Source: Nocardia kruczakiae NBRC 101016 (GTDB lineage Bacteria; Actinomycetota; Actinomycetes; Mycobacteriales; Mycobacteriaceae). From it: 51,101 nucleotides of DNA. This document shows positions 24,404 through 34,844 of the stretch, one piece after another; within the stretch, counting starts at the first letter, position 1; every line of letters starts with the position of its first letter. The translations under genes and the position numbers were made by a program. Below the pieces are notes generated by a model. It made no database searches. It saw only the letters and a list, made by a program, of their open reading frames with translations, and was not told the origin of the DNA. The stretch lies in assembly GCF_001612965.1 (NCBI RefSeq), contig NZ_BDBL01000004.1, positions 1 through 51,101 of the forward strand, read 5' to 3'.

Positions 24404-25228
24404 TCACTGCGACAGGTCGAATACGAACCGCGGGAAATCGCCGACCGGCTCGAAACCGATGTCCCGATAGATCTTGTTCGAGGTCGGGTTGGCTAGGTCG
24501 GCGAACAGGCATACCTGGGAGCCGCTGTCACGCAGCACTTTCGACACCTGCGCGGTGGCGGCCGCGGCGTATCCGCGGCGGCGGAATTCCGGCGGGGTGT
24601 AGACCGGCCCGATGCGGGTCCAGCCGTATGCGCGCCGCTGATGCGCGACCACGGATACCGGCACACCCGCGTCTTCCCACAGCCACCACTGCCCCGCGGC
24701 GATCCGATCGGGGACCGTACGCGGGTCGGGACCGATGTCCTCCTCGCGACGCATGCGCTCGGCCAGGTGAACGCACACCTCGGTATCGGATTCGCCGGCG
24801 CGGCGGGCGATGCCGGGCACGGCGGGGACGCGCAGTTCCCCGAGGCGATAGAGCCGCGTCGTCCAGTGCAGCCGAAAGGCATTGCCGGACAGTCGTTGCC
24901 AATGGAGGGCGAATTCCGACGCGGAGTCCGGATCTCCCTCGACCGCGACGACGGCGGGGTCGCGGTCGAACAGGGCCGCGGCCACCCCCGGCAGCGCGGG
25001 GGCGGGCATGTCACCCAGATAGGCACCGTACCCGGGAGTATCGATGGCGACGCCCACCACCGCATCGCCGTCGCAGACCATGGCGAACACCGGTTCGATC
25101 GTCATCGCCCCGGCCACGCCGTTGCGGACCATCGTGGCGATGACGGTGTGCCGCAGGGGCTCTCGCGCCAGGCAGTGCCCGGCGCGGGCGTGGAGCTCGA
25201 ACGGGTCCGTGGTCAGCTCGATCCGCAT
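24404..25228 (-). CDS. GNAT-family N-acetyltransferase
   Basis: This encodes 274 aa from ATG 25228; a TTG at 25237 is an alternative. The acetyl-CoA-binding motif A is near the C-terminus: IGPVYTPPEFRRRGYAAAAT with the R-x-x-G-x-A signature, followed by LFADLANPTSNKIYRDIGF, typical of GNATs. The N-terminal 130 residues are a diverged half, so this may be a two-lobed member. The acceptor is unknown. It converges on the SnoaL-like gene with only 6 bp between stop codons. Confidence 0.85.
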   Translation of the reverse strand: MRIELTTDPFELHARAGHCLAREPLRHTVIATMVRNGVAGAMTIEPVFAMVCDGDAVVGVAIDTPGYGAYLGDMPAPALPGVAAALFDRDPAVVAVEGDPDSASEFALHWQRLSGNAFRLHWTTRLYRLGELRVPAVPGIARRAGESDTEVCVHLAERMRREEDIGPDPRTVPDRIAAGQWWLWEDAGVPVSVVAHQRRAYGWTRIGPVYTPPEFRRRGYAAAATAQVSKVLRDSGSQVCLFADLANPTSNKIYRDIGFEPVGDFPRFVFDLSQ

Positions 25229-25290
25229 GCCGACCAACGGTAGGCCCGTCGGAGCACGTCTCCCACCGATTTTTCACGAAGGGCCGATTC

Positions 25291-25542
25291 TCAGGCCGAT
25301 TGTTGCCCGTCGGCGCGAAGTTTCAGCAGGACCAGACCGGCGGTGCAGGCCAGAATCAGTCCGGCGACAGTGATTTCGACACGAAGGCCCGCGATGCCGA
25401 GCACCGCACCGACCAATCCGCCGAGGAAGATCAACCAGGCCGCGATGCGGGAGGTGATCGTCCAGGCGCTGCGTCCGGATCCGGCGGCAGCCGAATCACC
25501 TTGTGACACCGCGCGCGTGGGGGATGTCGAATAAGCTCCCAT
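25291..25542 (-). CDS. Small two-helix membrane protein
   Basis: This encodes 83 aa; the ATG at 25542 is fixed by GAGGAG seven bases upstream. After a polar N-terminus of about 30 residues come two hydrophobic segments (IAAWLIFLGGLVGAVLGIAG and ITVAGLILACTAGLVLL), then a short charged tail. I recognise no family. It is divergent from the lipoprotein gene. Confidence 0.75.
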   Translation of the reverse strand: MGAYSTSPTRAVSQGDSAAAGSGRSAWTITSRIAAWLIFLGGLVGAVLGIAGLRVEITVAGLILACTAGLVLLKLRADGQQSA

Positions 25543-25827
25543 CACTACTCCTCGATGACGCCCACCGAGACTGTCGAAACGTCCGTTTCGCCCGGCAAAT
25601 AACATGCGTCTCACATGTAACTTCGCTCACACGTTACGTGGCCGCCACCGAAACTCCACGCGACACGTGCCCGCGACACGCCGAACGTATCTACTTCGTT
25701 ATGTGAAGCGTTGGCTTTTCACGTTACTGTCCGGTATTTTGCGGACCAACCGGCATGCCTGGCCCCGGGTTGCGGCTCTCGGTTACTGTGAGGCCACTCG
25801 GAAACAGTTTGAGGGAGCACCACATCC
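25543..25827. promoter_or_regulatory. Divergent intergenic region with two inverted repeats
   Basis: This spacer is noticeably less GC-rich than its neighbours. An imperfect repeat, CATGTAAC (25614-25621) against GTTACGTG (25633-25640), matches at 7 of 8 positions. A second near-hairpin pairs GTGAAGC (25703-25709) with GCTTTTCAC (25714-25722). GTTAC or GTTAT recurs four times. These are plausible operators for the divergent small membrane protein and lipoprotein genes. Confidence 0.45.
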
Positions 25828-26367
25828 ATGGACGACAGGGCGAGCACGGGGGATCGCGCCGATGAGGAGACCCCCGGCCGCCTGAACATGAAGGTCGCGG
25901 GTCCCGCAATGGCCGCCGGTGCGGTATCGCTGGGTTTGGTGTTGATCGGGGCGTGCGGGATCGGCCACAAGGACGTCTATGTCGCACCGCCGCCGCTCGC
26001 CGCGGATCTACAGGTGGCCACCACCCCGATCACACGCAGCGGCACCACCACAGCTCCCGCGGTGATCATTCCCCCCTCCCCCTCCTGGCGGGTCGCGGCG
26101 AATACGCCGGCGCGGCGCACCACCTCCGCGACGGCGACCGGCACCACGACCGAGGCCGAGCCGAGCTACACGGCGTTCGCCCCGCCCGCGCCGACCACCA
26201 CCACGCAGACTCCGACCCCGACCACGGAACCGTCCGTCAGCGACCCCTCCACCGATTCCGACAGTCCGACGACCACCCGGCCGCATCGCGCGCCGCGCAC
26301 CGTCGAGGAATCCGAACCGACGACCGGCCTCCAGCCCGCGCCGACGAGCGAGGACAGCGGCAACTGA
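25828..26367 (+). CDS. Pro/Thr-rich putative lipoprotein
   Basis: This encodes 179 aa from ATG 25828, with GAGGGAG about ten bases upstream. A charged N-terminus is followed by a hydrophobic stretch ending in LVLIGACG (about 37-44), a possible lipobox with Cys43. If translation started at the internal ATG 25888 the signal peptide would look more standard. From about residue 60 the chain is low-complexity, rich in Thr, Pro, Ser and Ala with acidic patches near the end, like mycobacterial wall-spanning or glycosylated lipoproteins. No domain is visible. An inverted repeat follows the stop. Confidence 0.65.
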   Translation: MDDRASTGDRADEETPGRLNMKVAGPAMAAGAVSLGLVLIGACGIGHKDVYVAPPPLAADLQVATTPITRSGTTTAPAVIIPPSPSWRVAANTPARRTTSATATGTTTEAEPSYTAFAPPAPTTTTQTPTPTTEPSVSDPSTDSDSPTTTRPHRAPRTVEESEPTTGLQPAPTSEDSGN

Positions 26368-26381
26368 CCGGCACACCGAAA

Positions 26382-26420
26382 AGGGTGGCGGCCGCGCGGA
26401 TTCGCGACGACCACCACCCT
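26382..26420. terminator. Inverted repeat between convergent genes
   Basis: AGGGTGG (26382-26388) pairs with CCACCCT (26414-26420), with a further internal CGCG pair. It lies between the convergent lipoprotein and acyl-CoA dehydrogenase genes and is suitably placed to end both transcripts, though the loop is long. Confidence 0.55.
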
Positions 26421-26442
26421 CACCGGCGCACCGGCGTGCGGA

Positions 26443-27576
26443 TCAGAGTTCGACCAGGCCGTAGTCCCCGACCCGGCTGCTCAGCACGCCCAGATGTTCG
26501 CGCCGGCCACCGAAGGTCTGGTCCACGGCGGTGAGCCGGGCGACGTAGTGGCTGACCGGATATTCGGTGGTGATGCCGATTCCACCGTGCATCTGCACGG
26601 CTTCCTGCGCGACGTGGCGGGCGCCGCGGCCGACCTGGAGGCGGGCCCGCGACAGCGCGATCGGATCGACCGTGCCCTCGGCCAGCGAGGCGGTCGCGTA
26701 GAAGCTCATGCTGCGAGCCAGTTCCATCGCGACGTACATATCCGCGGCGCGCTGGGTCAGGGTCTGGAACTTCGAGAGCGTGACCCCGAACTGTTTGCGC
26801 GTCTTGAGATATTCGGTGGTCAGCCGCAGCGCCTCACCCATCGCGCCGATCGATTCCGCGCACAGGCTCGCCTGGGCGGTCGCGATGGCGGTGGCGACGG
26901 CCTCGGTGACATCGCCGGCCTCGGCGGCGCCGAGCAGTTCGGCCGGAGCCGAGGCGAATTCGATCTGCGCACCCCGGCGTTCGTCGAACGTGCGGTAGGC
27001 GGTGCGGGATACGCCCTCGGCATCGGCGGCCACCAGGAACAGCCGCAACACACCGTCGGGTCCGAGAGCGGTGACGACCAGCTCGTCGGCGCAATCACCG
27101 TGCGGCACCCGGCTTTTCACACCCGAGAGCCGGTAGCCGTCGCCCTCGGCGGCGGCAGTGGTCGCGACCGTGATCTCCGGCCAGCGCGAACCGGCCTCCT
27201 CGTGCGCGAAGGCCAGCAGCCGGGATCCGCCGGCCACCTCCGGCAGAATCCGCTGCCGCTGGTCGGCGGCGCCGAGGGCGGCGATCAGACCCCCGGGCAG
27301 CAGGACCGCGTCCAGCAGCGGTTCGGGAGCGAGACGGCGGCCGATCTCCTCCATGACGACCATCGTCTCCACGGGTCCGGCGCCGACGCCGCCGTCCTCC
27401 TCGCTGAAAGACAGTCCGAGGACGCCCAATTCGGCCAGCTGCGACCAGACGTCGCGACTCCAGCCGAGTTCGGTGTCGAGCACCTTCAGCCGGCTCTCCG
27501 GGTCGTAGGCACGGGCCAGCAGATCACGCACCGTCTCGCCCAGCATGACCTGTTCATCGGTCAATTCGAAATCCAT
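26443..27576 (-). CDS. Acyl-CoA dehydrogenase, second of a pair
   Basis: This encodes 377 aa with the three-domain ACAD layout: an N-terminal helical domain from MDFELTDEQVMLGETVRDLL, a short beta domain (GYRLSGVKSRVPHGD) and a C-terminal helical domain with EYLKTRKQFGVTLSKFQTL and VQMHGGIGITTEYPVSHYV. Near the end TFGGRREHLG replaces the usual YEGTNEIQR, so the medium-chain type catalytic Glu is absent there. A Glu in LCAESIGAMGEAL could serve as in isovaleryl-CoA dehydrogenase. It starts 9 bp after the other ACAD, and such adjacent pairs form heterotetramers in actinobacterial sterol and side-chain degradation. Confidence 0.92.
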   Translation of the reverse strand: MDFELTDEQVMLGETVRDLLARAYDPESRLKVLDTELGWSRDVWSQLAELGVLGLSFSEEDGGVGAGPVETMVVMEEIGRRLAPEPLLDAVLLPGGLIAALGAADQRQRILPEVAGGSRLLAFAHEEAGSRWPEITVATTAAAEGDGYRLSGVKSRVPHGDCADELVVTALGPDGVLRLFLVAADAEGVSRTAYRTFDERRGAQIEFASAPAELLGAAEAGDVTEAVATAIATAQASLCAESIGAMGEALRLTTEYLKTRKQFGVTLSKFQTLTQRAADMYVAMELARSMSFYATASLAEGTVDPIALSRARLQVGRGARHVAQEAVQMHGGIGITTEYPVSHYVARLTAVDQTFGGRREHLGVLSSRVGDYGLVEL

Positions 27577-27585
27577 GGCAGCGCC

Positions 27586-28758
27586 TCACAATCCGAGGAT
27601 GGTGGAGGCGATGATGGTGCGCTGCACCTCGTTCGAGCCTCCGTAGATGCTGGTCTTGCGGTAGTTCAGATAGGTGGGTCCGGTGCGCTGCGCCCAGTCC
27701 GGCGCGGCGATGTCGTCGGCGCCCACCGGCACCGCGTCCGGGCCCGCCACATCGAGCATCAGCTCGGTGGCCGCCTGCTGCAATTCGGTACCGCGCAACT
27801 TCAGCACCGACGACACCGGATTCGGTTTGCCCTCGGCGGAATTGGCCACCACCCGCAACAGCGTCAGTTCGAGCGCCAGCAGTTCGTTCTCCAACTCGGC
27901 GACGCGGGCGGCGAAAACCGGATCTTCCAGCAGCGTGCCGGAGCCCGTCGGAATCTGTGCCGCATGCTTTTTCGCGGTGGCGATCACGACCTTGGTGCGA
28001 CCCACGCCGGCAATACCCGTGCGCTCGTTGCCGAGCAGGAATTTCGCGTAGGTCCAGCCCGCATTCTCCGCACCGACCAGTTGATCGGCGGGCACCCGCA
28101 CGTTTTCGAAGAAGACCTCGTTGACCTCGTGCCGGCCGTCGATCAATTTGATCGGCCGCACGGTGACGCCCGGCGAATTCATATCGAAGAGCAGCATCGA
28201 AATACCGGCCTGCTTCTTCGGCGCGTTCGGATCGGTACGCACCAGGCAGAAGATCCAGTCGGCGTACTGGGCCAGCGTGGTCCAGATCTTCTGGCCGTTG
28301 ACGATGTAGGAATCACCGTCGCGCACCGCGGTGGTGCGCAGCGAGGCGAGGTCGGATCCGGCGTCGGGCTCGGAGAAGCCCTGGCACCACCAGATGTCGA
28401 GGGCGGCGGTCGGCGGCAGGAAGCGCTGCTTGAGTTCCTCCGAGCCGAATTGCGCGATGACCGGGCCGATCATGTTCGCGTTGAAGGTCAGCGGCTCGGG
28501 CACGCAGGCCAGCTGCATCTCGTCTTCCCAGATGTGGCGCTGCATCGAGGTCCAGTCCTGGCCGCCCCACTCCACCGGCCACTTCGGCACCGCGATGCCC
28601 TTGGCGTGCAGGAGTTTGTGGGCGGTGACGATGTCCTCACGGGAGAGTTCCCGGCCGTTTTCGACCTTGTCCCGGATCTCGGCCGGTATCTCGGTTCGAA
28701 AGAACGTGCGTAGTTCGTCCCGGAAGGCCACCTCGTCGGGTGACAGGGCAAGTTTCAT
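27586..28758 (-). CDS. Acyl-CoA dehydrogenase, first of a pair
   Basis: This encodes 390 aa. Two ATGs compete: 28764 and 28758. GGGAG directly abuts the first and sits six bases from the second, so 28758 is preferred. Motifs include WWCQGFSEPDAGSDLASL (FAD-binding region), DGDSYIVNGQKIWTTLAQYAD and SIYGGSNEVQRTIIA near the C-terminus. The Glu of the canonical Y-E-G-T motif is replaced by Gly here. The layout is that of FadE26/28-type subunits, which pair with a diverged partner, here the next gene. The physiological substrate is unknown; a sterol or branched acyl-CoA is possible. Confidence 0.93.
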   Translation of the reverse strand: MKLALSPDEVAFRDELRTFFRTEIPAEIRDKVENGRELSREDIVTAHKLLHAKGIAVPKWPVEWGGQDWTSMQRHIWEDEMQLACVPEPLTFNANMIGPVIAQFGSEELKQRFLPPTAALDIWWCQGFSEPDAGSDLASLRTTAVRDGDSYIVNGQKIWTTLAQYADWIFCLVRTDPNAPKKQAGISMLLFDMNSPGVTVRPIKLIDGRHEVNEVFFENVRVPADQLVGAENAGWTYAKFLLGNERTGIAGVGRTKVVIATAKKHAAQIPTGSGTLLEDPVFAARVAELENELLALELTLLRVVANSAEGKPNPVSSVLKLRGTELQQAATELMLDVAGPDAVPVGADDIAAPDWAQRTGPTYLNYRKTSIYGGSNEVQRTIIASTILGL

Positions 28759-29131
28759 GGGCATCTCCCACCGTATTTCGTAGGTCCGAATCGAATCTAC
28801 GCCTCGAATCGAACCGCTCGTCGACCGGATCATAAACGACGAATCGCGCCCGATACCGCGATCCCGAGCGGTCCGCTGCCGCGCCCGGCGCGAAGGAACC
28901 TTTAGGTTGTGGCGAAATGGCCGTACCCTGCGCAATTCGCGGCGCGTCGAATAAGTTAATGACAATTCGCATGCGTTCCGATGATTTCCCCGCCACGGTA
29001 AACGCGCTGGGCGATCGACGCCGGGATGCGCACCGGTTTGCCGTTTCGGCAAGAATCCTTGCCGGCTTTCCGGCGCGCCGGTGATTCTGGATGCAGGCGC
29101 CGACGAGGCGCCCCGAGTGACGAGGAGTCTC
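28759..29131. promoter_or_regulatory. Divergent intergenic region with direct and inverted repeats
   Basis: This region separates the acyl-CoA dehydrogenase pair from the methyltransferase, and I see no credible gene in it. CGAATCGAA occurs twice, at 28787-28795 and 28805-28813, 18 bp apart and therefore on roughly the same face of the helix; this lies about 30 bp upstream of the dehydrogenase start. A 12-bp palindrome AACCTTTAGGTT is at 28897-28908. Both could be regulator sites. GAGGAG at 29122-29127 serves the methyltransferase. Confidence 0.45.
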
Positions 29132-29778
29132 ATGTCCGCCACATCACCCACCGAACCCGCGGTGTTCTGGGAGCAGCGGTATCGCGACAGCGACCGGGTC
29201 TGGAGCGGGAATCCGAATCCGTTGCTGGTGCGCGAGACCGCGGATCTGCGGCCGGGCCGCGCCCTGGATCTGGGCTGCGGCGAAGGCGCCGACGCGGTCT
29301 GGCTGGCCGGGCAGGGCTGGCAGGTGACCGGCGTGGACATCTCGCAGACCGCGCTGGAACGCGCCGCGGCCCACGCCGAGCGAGCCGGACTGGGCGACCG
29401 TGTCGCGTGGCAGCGCCACGAACTCGGGCGCACCTTTCCGGACGGCAGCTACGACCTGATCAACGCCCAGTTCCTGCAGTCACCGGTGGCGCTGGATCAG
29501 GACGGCGTGCTCCGGCGCGCGGCCGACGCGGTGGCGCCCGGCGGCACGCTGCTGATCGTCATGCACGCCGGCTGGCCGACCTGGATGACGCCGGACGACT
29601 ATCCGTTCGACGCCATCTTTCCCACCCTCGACGGCGTCCTGCGGAGCCTGCGTCTCGGCGACGAGTGGACCGTTCGCACCTGCGAGCCGGTCGAACGCAC
29701 ACTGACCTCCCCCGACGGCCGCAACGGAACCCGGGCCGACAATGTCTGGCGCCTCGTCCGCGCCGCGGCGCCCGGTAA

Positions 29779-29782
<4 letters not shown>
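29132..29782 (+). CDS. Class I SAM-dependent methyltransferase
   Basis: This encodes 216 aa; the ATG at 29132 follows GAGGAG by four bases. Motif I ALDLGCGEGADAVWLA and the acidic end of strand two in VTGVDIS are the SAM-binding signature of class I enzymes. The opening (FWEQRYRDSDRVWSGNPNPLL) resembles TehB-like and thiopurine-type methyltransferases. The substrate is unknown. The last codon TAG overlaps the helicase stop on the opposite strand in the tetranucleotide CTAG (29779-29782). Confidence 0.9.
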
Positions 29783-31644
<1,862 letters not shown>

Positions 31645-31708
31645 ATTGACCAGCAGTTTAATGCCTAGCGGTGGCCGCCCGGACCATCGGGCCAATACGG
31701 TGAGACCT

Positions 31709-32827
31709 ATGCAACCGCAGCAGCCGCCCTTGCGCGACGTTCCGGAATCCGCCGAACCCCTGCGGCCCACCGCATCTGCGCCCGCCGAGCCGAATTCTCG
31801 CGACGACGCCGGCGCACTCGTGAGTGACGAATCCGACACTGCGGACGCACCCGAAACCGCCCGCCCCGACGCCGGAATCTCCACTGCCGACGTGATCGGC
31901 AGTCCCGTCCCGATCGTGATCACCTACTCGGCCACCGCGGAGGCCGGGCGGCCCGCTCCCGCGGTGGCCGGTGGACTCGAACCCCGGCCCGCCGCCCGGC
32001 CGGCACCCGCCCCGGCTCCGGCGCAGGCGGTCGATATCGCGGTCGTGCAGTTCGGGCCGTACACCGACAAGTCCGCCAATCTCGCCGCGCTGCGCGACCA
32101 TGTTCGCGCCGCCGCCGAGCACGGCGCGAAAGTGATTGTCGCACCGGAATATTCGATGTTCGCGGTGAAGCGGCTGGACGAACGGGTGGTGGCGGCGGCC
32201 GAGCCGATCACCGGTCCGTGGGCGAGCGAATTGCGCGGGCTCGCCGCCGAATTCGGGGTGCACGTGGTCGCCGGCGTCGTCGAGGCGCCGGGCGGGCAGA
32301 TCACCGACCGCATCTACAACACGCTGATCGCGGCCGGTCCCGATGCCGAGTTCGCGGCGGTCTACCGCAAGGTGCACCTCTACGACGCGTTCGGATTCCG
32401 CGAATCGGAGGTGGTCGCTCCCGGCCCGATCGAGGATCCCGCCACCTTCACCGTCGACGGCGTCACCTTCGGCCTGCAGACGTGCTTCGACCTGCGCTTC
32501 CCGGAGGGCTGCCGCCGGGTGGCCGCCGCGGGGGCGCAGGTGTTGTTACTTCCCGCGCAATGGATTCCGGGCCCGGGCAAGCTGGATCAGTGGACCACGC
32601 TGCTGCGTGCCCGGGCCATCGAGAACACGGTCTACGTGGCCGCCGCGGACCACTGCGCCCCGCGCGGCGCGGGCGCGTCGATGATCGTCGACCCCTCCGG
32701 CAATCTGCTCGCCGAACTCGGTGACGCCCCCGGTATCGCCACCAGCCGTATCGACCTCGATCACCTGCGGCAGATCCGCACCACCAACCCGAGCCTGAGC
32801 CTGCGCCGATTCACCGTCGAGCCATAG
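31709..32827 (+). CDS. Nitrilase-superfamily amidohydrolase with long N-terminal extension
   Basis: This encodes 372 aa from ATG 31709. The hydrolase domain runs from VDIAVVQFGP (about 108) to the end. The Glu-Lys-Cys triad is in place: E147 in APEYSMF, K221 in YRKVHLYD and C259 in QTCFDLRFPE. The layout fits carbon-nitrogen hydrolases that cleave amides or deaminated glutathione analogues. The first 107 residues are an acidic then Pro/Ala-rich tract with no domain; it may be disordered or a start-site artefact, though I see no better start. The helicase gene is divergent, 64 bp away; the phosphoribosyltransferase follows 12 bp later on the same strand. Confidence 0.87.
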   Translation: MQPQQPPLRDVPESAEPLRPTASAPAEPNSRDDAGALVSDESDTADAPETARPDAGISTADVIGSPVPIVITYSATAEAGRPAPAVAGGLEPRPAARPAPAPAPAQAVDIAVVQFGPYTDKSANLAALRDHVRAAAEHGAKVIVAPEYSMFAVKRLDERVVAAAEPITGPWASELRGLAAEFGVHVVAGVVEAPGGQITDRIYNTLIAAGPDAEFAAVYRKVHLYDAFGFRESEVVAPGPIEDPATFTVDGVTFGLQTCFDLRFPEGCRRVAAAGAQVLLLPAQWIPGPGKLDQWTTLLRARAIENTVYVAAADHCAPRGAGASMIVDPSGNLLAELGDAPGIATSRIDLDHLRQIRTTNPSLSLRRFTVEP

Positions 32828-32839
32828 ACTGGTGGCACC

Positions 32840-33484
32840 ATGATCTATCCGGATCGTCGGTCGGCCGGTCGCACGCTGGGTGAATCGCTGTCGCACCTGC
32901 GGGCGTGGCATCCCCTGGTGCTGGGACTGCCGCGCGGTGGGGTACCGGTCGCGGCAGCGGTGCGCGAGGTCATCGGCGGGGATCTGGATGTGCTGCTCGT
33001 CCGGAAGCTCGGCGTGCCCTGGCAACCCGAACTGGCGATGGGCGCCATCGGCGAGGACGGGGTCCGGGTTCTCAACGACGACGTGCTGCGGCAGACCGGT
33101 GTGCGAACCGAGCAGATCGCCGCCGTGGAGCAGGCCGAGCGCGCGGAACTGGCGCGCCGGCAGCGGATGGTGCGCGCGCAGGTGCCGCGGGTGCCGATCG
33201 ACGATCGCACGGTGGTGATCGTCGACGACGGGATGGCCACGGGCGCGACGGTCGCCGCGGCGTGCCGCGTGGCGCAGTCGCACCGGCCCAGATGGATCAC
33301 GGTGGCGGTGCCGGTGTCCTCGATCGAGGCGATGGAGCGGCTGCGTGGCCTGGCCCGGGAGACGGTGTGCCCGCTGATTCCACGCTCCCTCGGCGGAGTC
33401 GGCGGGGCGTATCGCGATTTCCATCAACTCGACGACGAGGAGATGCTGGACCTGCTGCCGACCGCGCACCACCCCGGCGGCTGA
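32840..33484 (+). CDS. Phosphoribosyltransferase-fold protein
   Basis: This encodes 214 aa from ATG 32840. The PRPP-binding loop is VVIVDDGMATGATVAAA (about 126-142), and the early LPRGGVPVAAAVRE segment is the usual first loop. The protein is closest in pattern to the actinobacterial stand-alone PRTases often annotated as putative phosphoribosyltransferases, of unknown nucleobase specificity. It follows the nitrilase-like gene after only 12 bp, and the two may be co-transcribed. It converges on the carbonic anhydrase gene. Confidence 0.88.
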   Translation: MIYPDRRSAGRTLGESLSHLRAWHPLVLGLPRGGVPVAAAVREVIGGDLDVLLVRKLGVPWQPELAMGAIGEDGVRVLNDDVLRQTGVRTEQIAAVEQAERAELARRQRMVRAQVPRVPIDDRTVVIVDDGMATGATVAAACRVAQSHRPRWITVAVPVSSIEAMERLRGLARETVCPLIPRSLGGVGGAYRDFHQLDDEEMLDLLPTAHHPGG

Positions 33485-33503
33485 GGACGCGCGCGAAAAC
33501 GAA

Positions 33504-34043
33504 TCACTCGCTCTCCGAGTCGATCTCGCGCACCCCTTTCCGATGCCGCTGCGCGAGGTCGGCGTAGTAGCCGGGGTTGATCTTGACCCAGCCTTCGGCC
33601 TGGGTGCCGGCGATGGGACGTTTGACCTCGGCCGGCGCTCCCGCGGCCAGGACCCCCTCGGGGATCGCGGTGCCGGGCTGGACCAGCGAGTGCGCGGCGA
33701 TCATCGAACCGGCGCCGATGGTGGCCATATCGAGGACCGTGCTGCCGTTGCCGACGATCGCCTCGGCGCCGACGCTCGCGCCGTGCAGCACCACACTGTG
33801 TGCGATCGTGGCGCCGGGCCCCACCTCGACAGGCACGTCGGGCGGGGTGTGAATCACGGCATTGTCCTGCACATTCGCCCGTTCGCGGACGATGATCGGC
33901 GCGAGGTCGGCGCGCAGCACGGCCCCGTACCAGACCGAAGCGTTCGCCTCCACGCGCACATCGCCGATCAGGGTGGCGGTCGGCGCGATGAACGCGGTCG
34001 GATCCACCTGGGGGCGTTTACCTTCGAATTCGTAGCAGGGCAT
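33504..34043 (-). CDS. Gamma-class carbonic anhydrase-like protein
   Basis: This encodes 179 aa. Left-handed beta-helix hexapeptide repeats run from about 15 to 140 (for example VGPGATIAHSVVLHGASVGAE). Three His residues at the positions expected of the Zn ligands are present: H65, H82 and H87. These match YrdA/CaiE/gamma-CA proteins that hydrate CO2 or act as transferases. It is the last gene of a five-gene minus-strand set that otherwise encodes ESX substrates and a chaperone, only 6 bp after EspG. Confidence 0.9.
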   Translation of the reverse strand: MPCYEFEGKRPQVDPTAFIAPTATLIGDVRVEANASVWYGAVLRADLAPIIVRERANVQDNAVIHTPPDVPVEVGPGATIAHSVVLHGASVGAEAIVGNGSTVLDMATIGAGSMIAAHSLVQPGTAIPEGVLAAGAPAEVKRPIAGTQAEGWVKINPGYYADLAQRHRKGVREIDSESE

Positions 34044-34049
34044 GCGTTC

Positions 34050-34805
34050 TCACCATTCGTTGTCGTCGGCGACCACTCGTTCCGCGGCCGCGACCATCGG
34101 GCGCAAGTGCGCGGCAAAGGTTTCCGCGGTGACTCCGACGATATCCACCTCCGCACGGGTACGGACCGCGTAGCGGCCGTCGCCGGCGACGTCGATCCAG
34201 CACAGCACGCCGAGCGGGCGCATGCTGTCGTCGGCGCGGCGCGCGGAGACCACGATCTGACCGATACCGTCGCGAGGCTGTTTGAGCAACCGCCGCATCC
34301 GCGCGGTCGTGGAGGGACCGGCGACCGGCACCGTCACCAGATCGCGACTGTCCTCACGCACCCGGTCCAGAGGCGCCGTGCGGCGCGGTTCGCTGCCGGC
34401 CGGATACTCCGGCAGCAGCGAGACCACCCGTGCCGCGAGGGAGGCGGAGTTCCCGACGAACAGCCGTACGTCGCCGCCGCGATCGGCCATGTCGCCGTGG
34501 CGCTGGGCCGCGACCACCGTGATGTGGCCGACGGCCGCACCGAGCACCCGTACGGGCCGGGCCTCCTGCGCGCCGCATTCGCCGAAGACCTCGACGCAGA
34601 CGGTGGGCCGGGCGAGCAGCCGCAGCGCCGCCTCCAGATCGGGGTCCACGGTGCGGTCGCACCACTCGGTCAGCTCCGGCAGCTGCGCGGCCCGTTCGGC
34701 GCTGTCGCGGGCGGACGACCGCACCGCGAGCGGATACGGGATCCGGTCACCGTCGATCCGTTGCCATGCCATCACGAACTGATCGGGTGTCAGCGTCCAT
34801 TTCAC
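34050..34805 (-). CDS. EspG-family ESX secretion chaperone
   Basis: This encodes 251 aa. The opening WTLTPDQFVMAWQRIDGDRIPYPL and the alternating strand-helix pattern, ending in a helix with AETFAAHLRPMVAAAERVV, are those of EspG proteins in Mycobacteriales. EspG binds PE-PPE substrate pairs in the cytosol and delivers them to the type VII ATPase. A PPE-like gene and an EspC-like gene precede it on the same strand, so this is a chaperone encoded with its cargo. No ESX core component (EccB, EccC, EccD, MycP) lies in the window, so secretion would depend on a system elsewhere. Confidence 0.85.
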   Translation of the reverse strand: MKWTLTPDQFVMAWQRIDGDRIPYPLAVRSSARDSAERAAQLPELTEWCDRTVDPDLEAALRLLARPTVCVEVFGECGAQEARPVRVLGAAVGHITVVAAQRHGDMADRGGDVRLFVGNSASLAARVVSLLPEYPAGSEPRRTAPLDRVREDSRDLVTVPVAGPSTTARMRRLLKQPRDGIGQIVVSARRADDSMRPLGVLCWIDVAGDGRYAVRTRAEVDIVGVTAETFAAHLRPMVAAAERVVADDNEW

Positions 34806-34844
34806 CGCCGCCGGCCCGCCTCGTCCTCCGCCGTCATTGCGCGG

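Noticed and set aside
25229..25237. TTG start three codons upstream of the GNAT ATG
   Set aside because: No ribosome-binding sequence supports it over the ATG at 25228.
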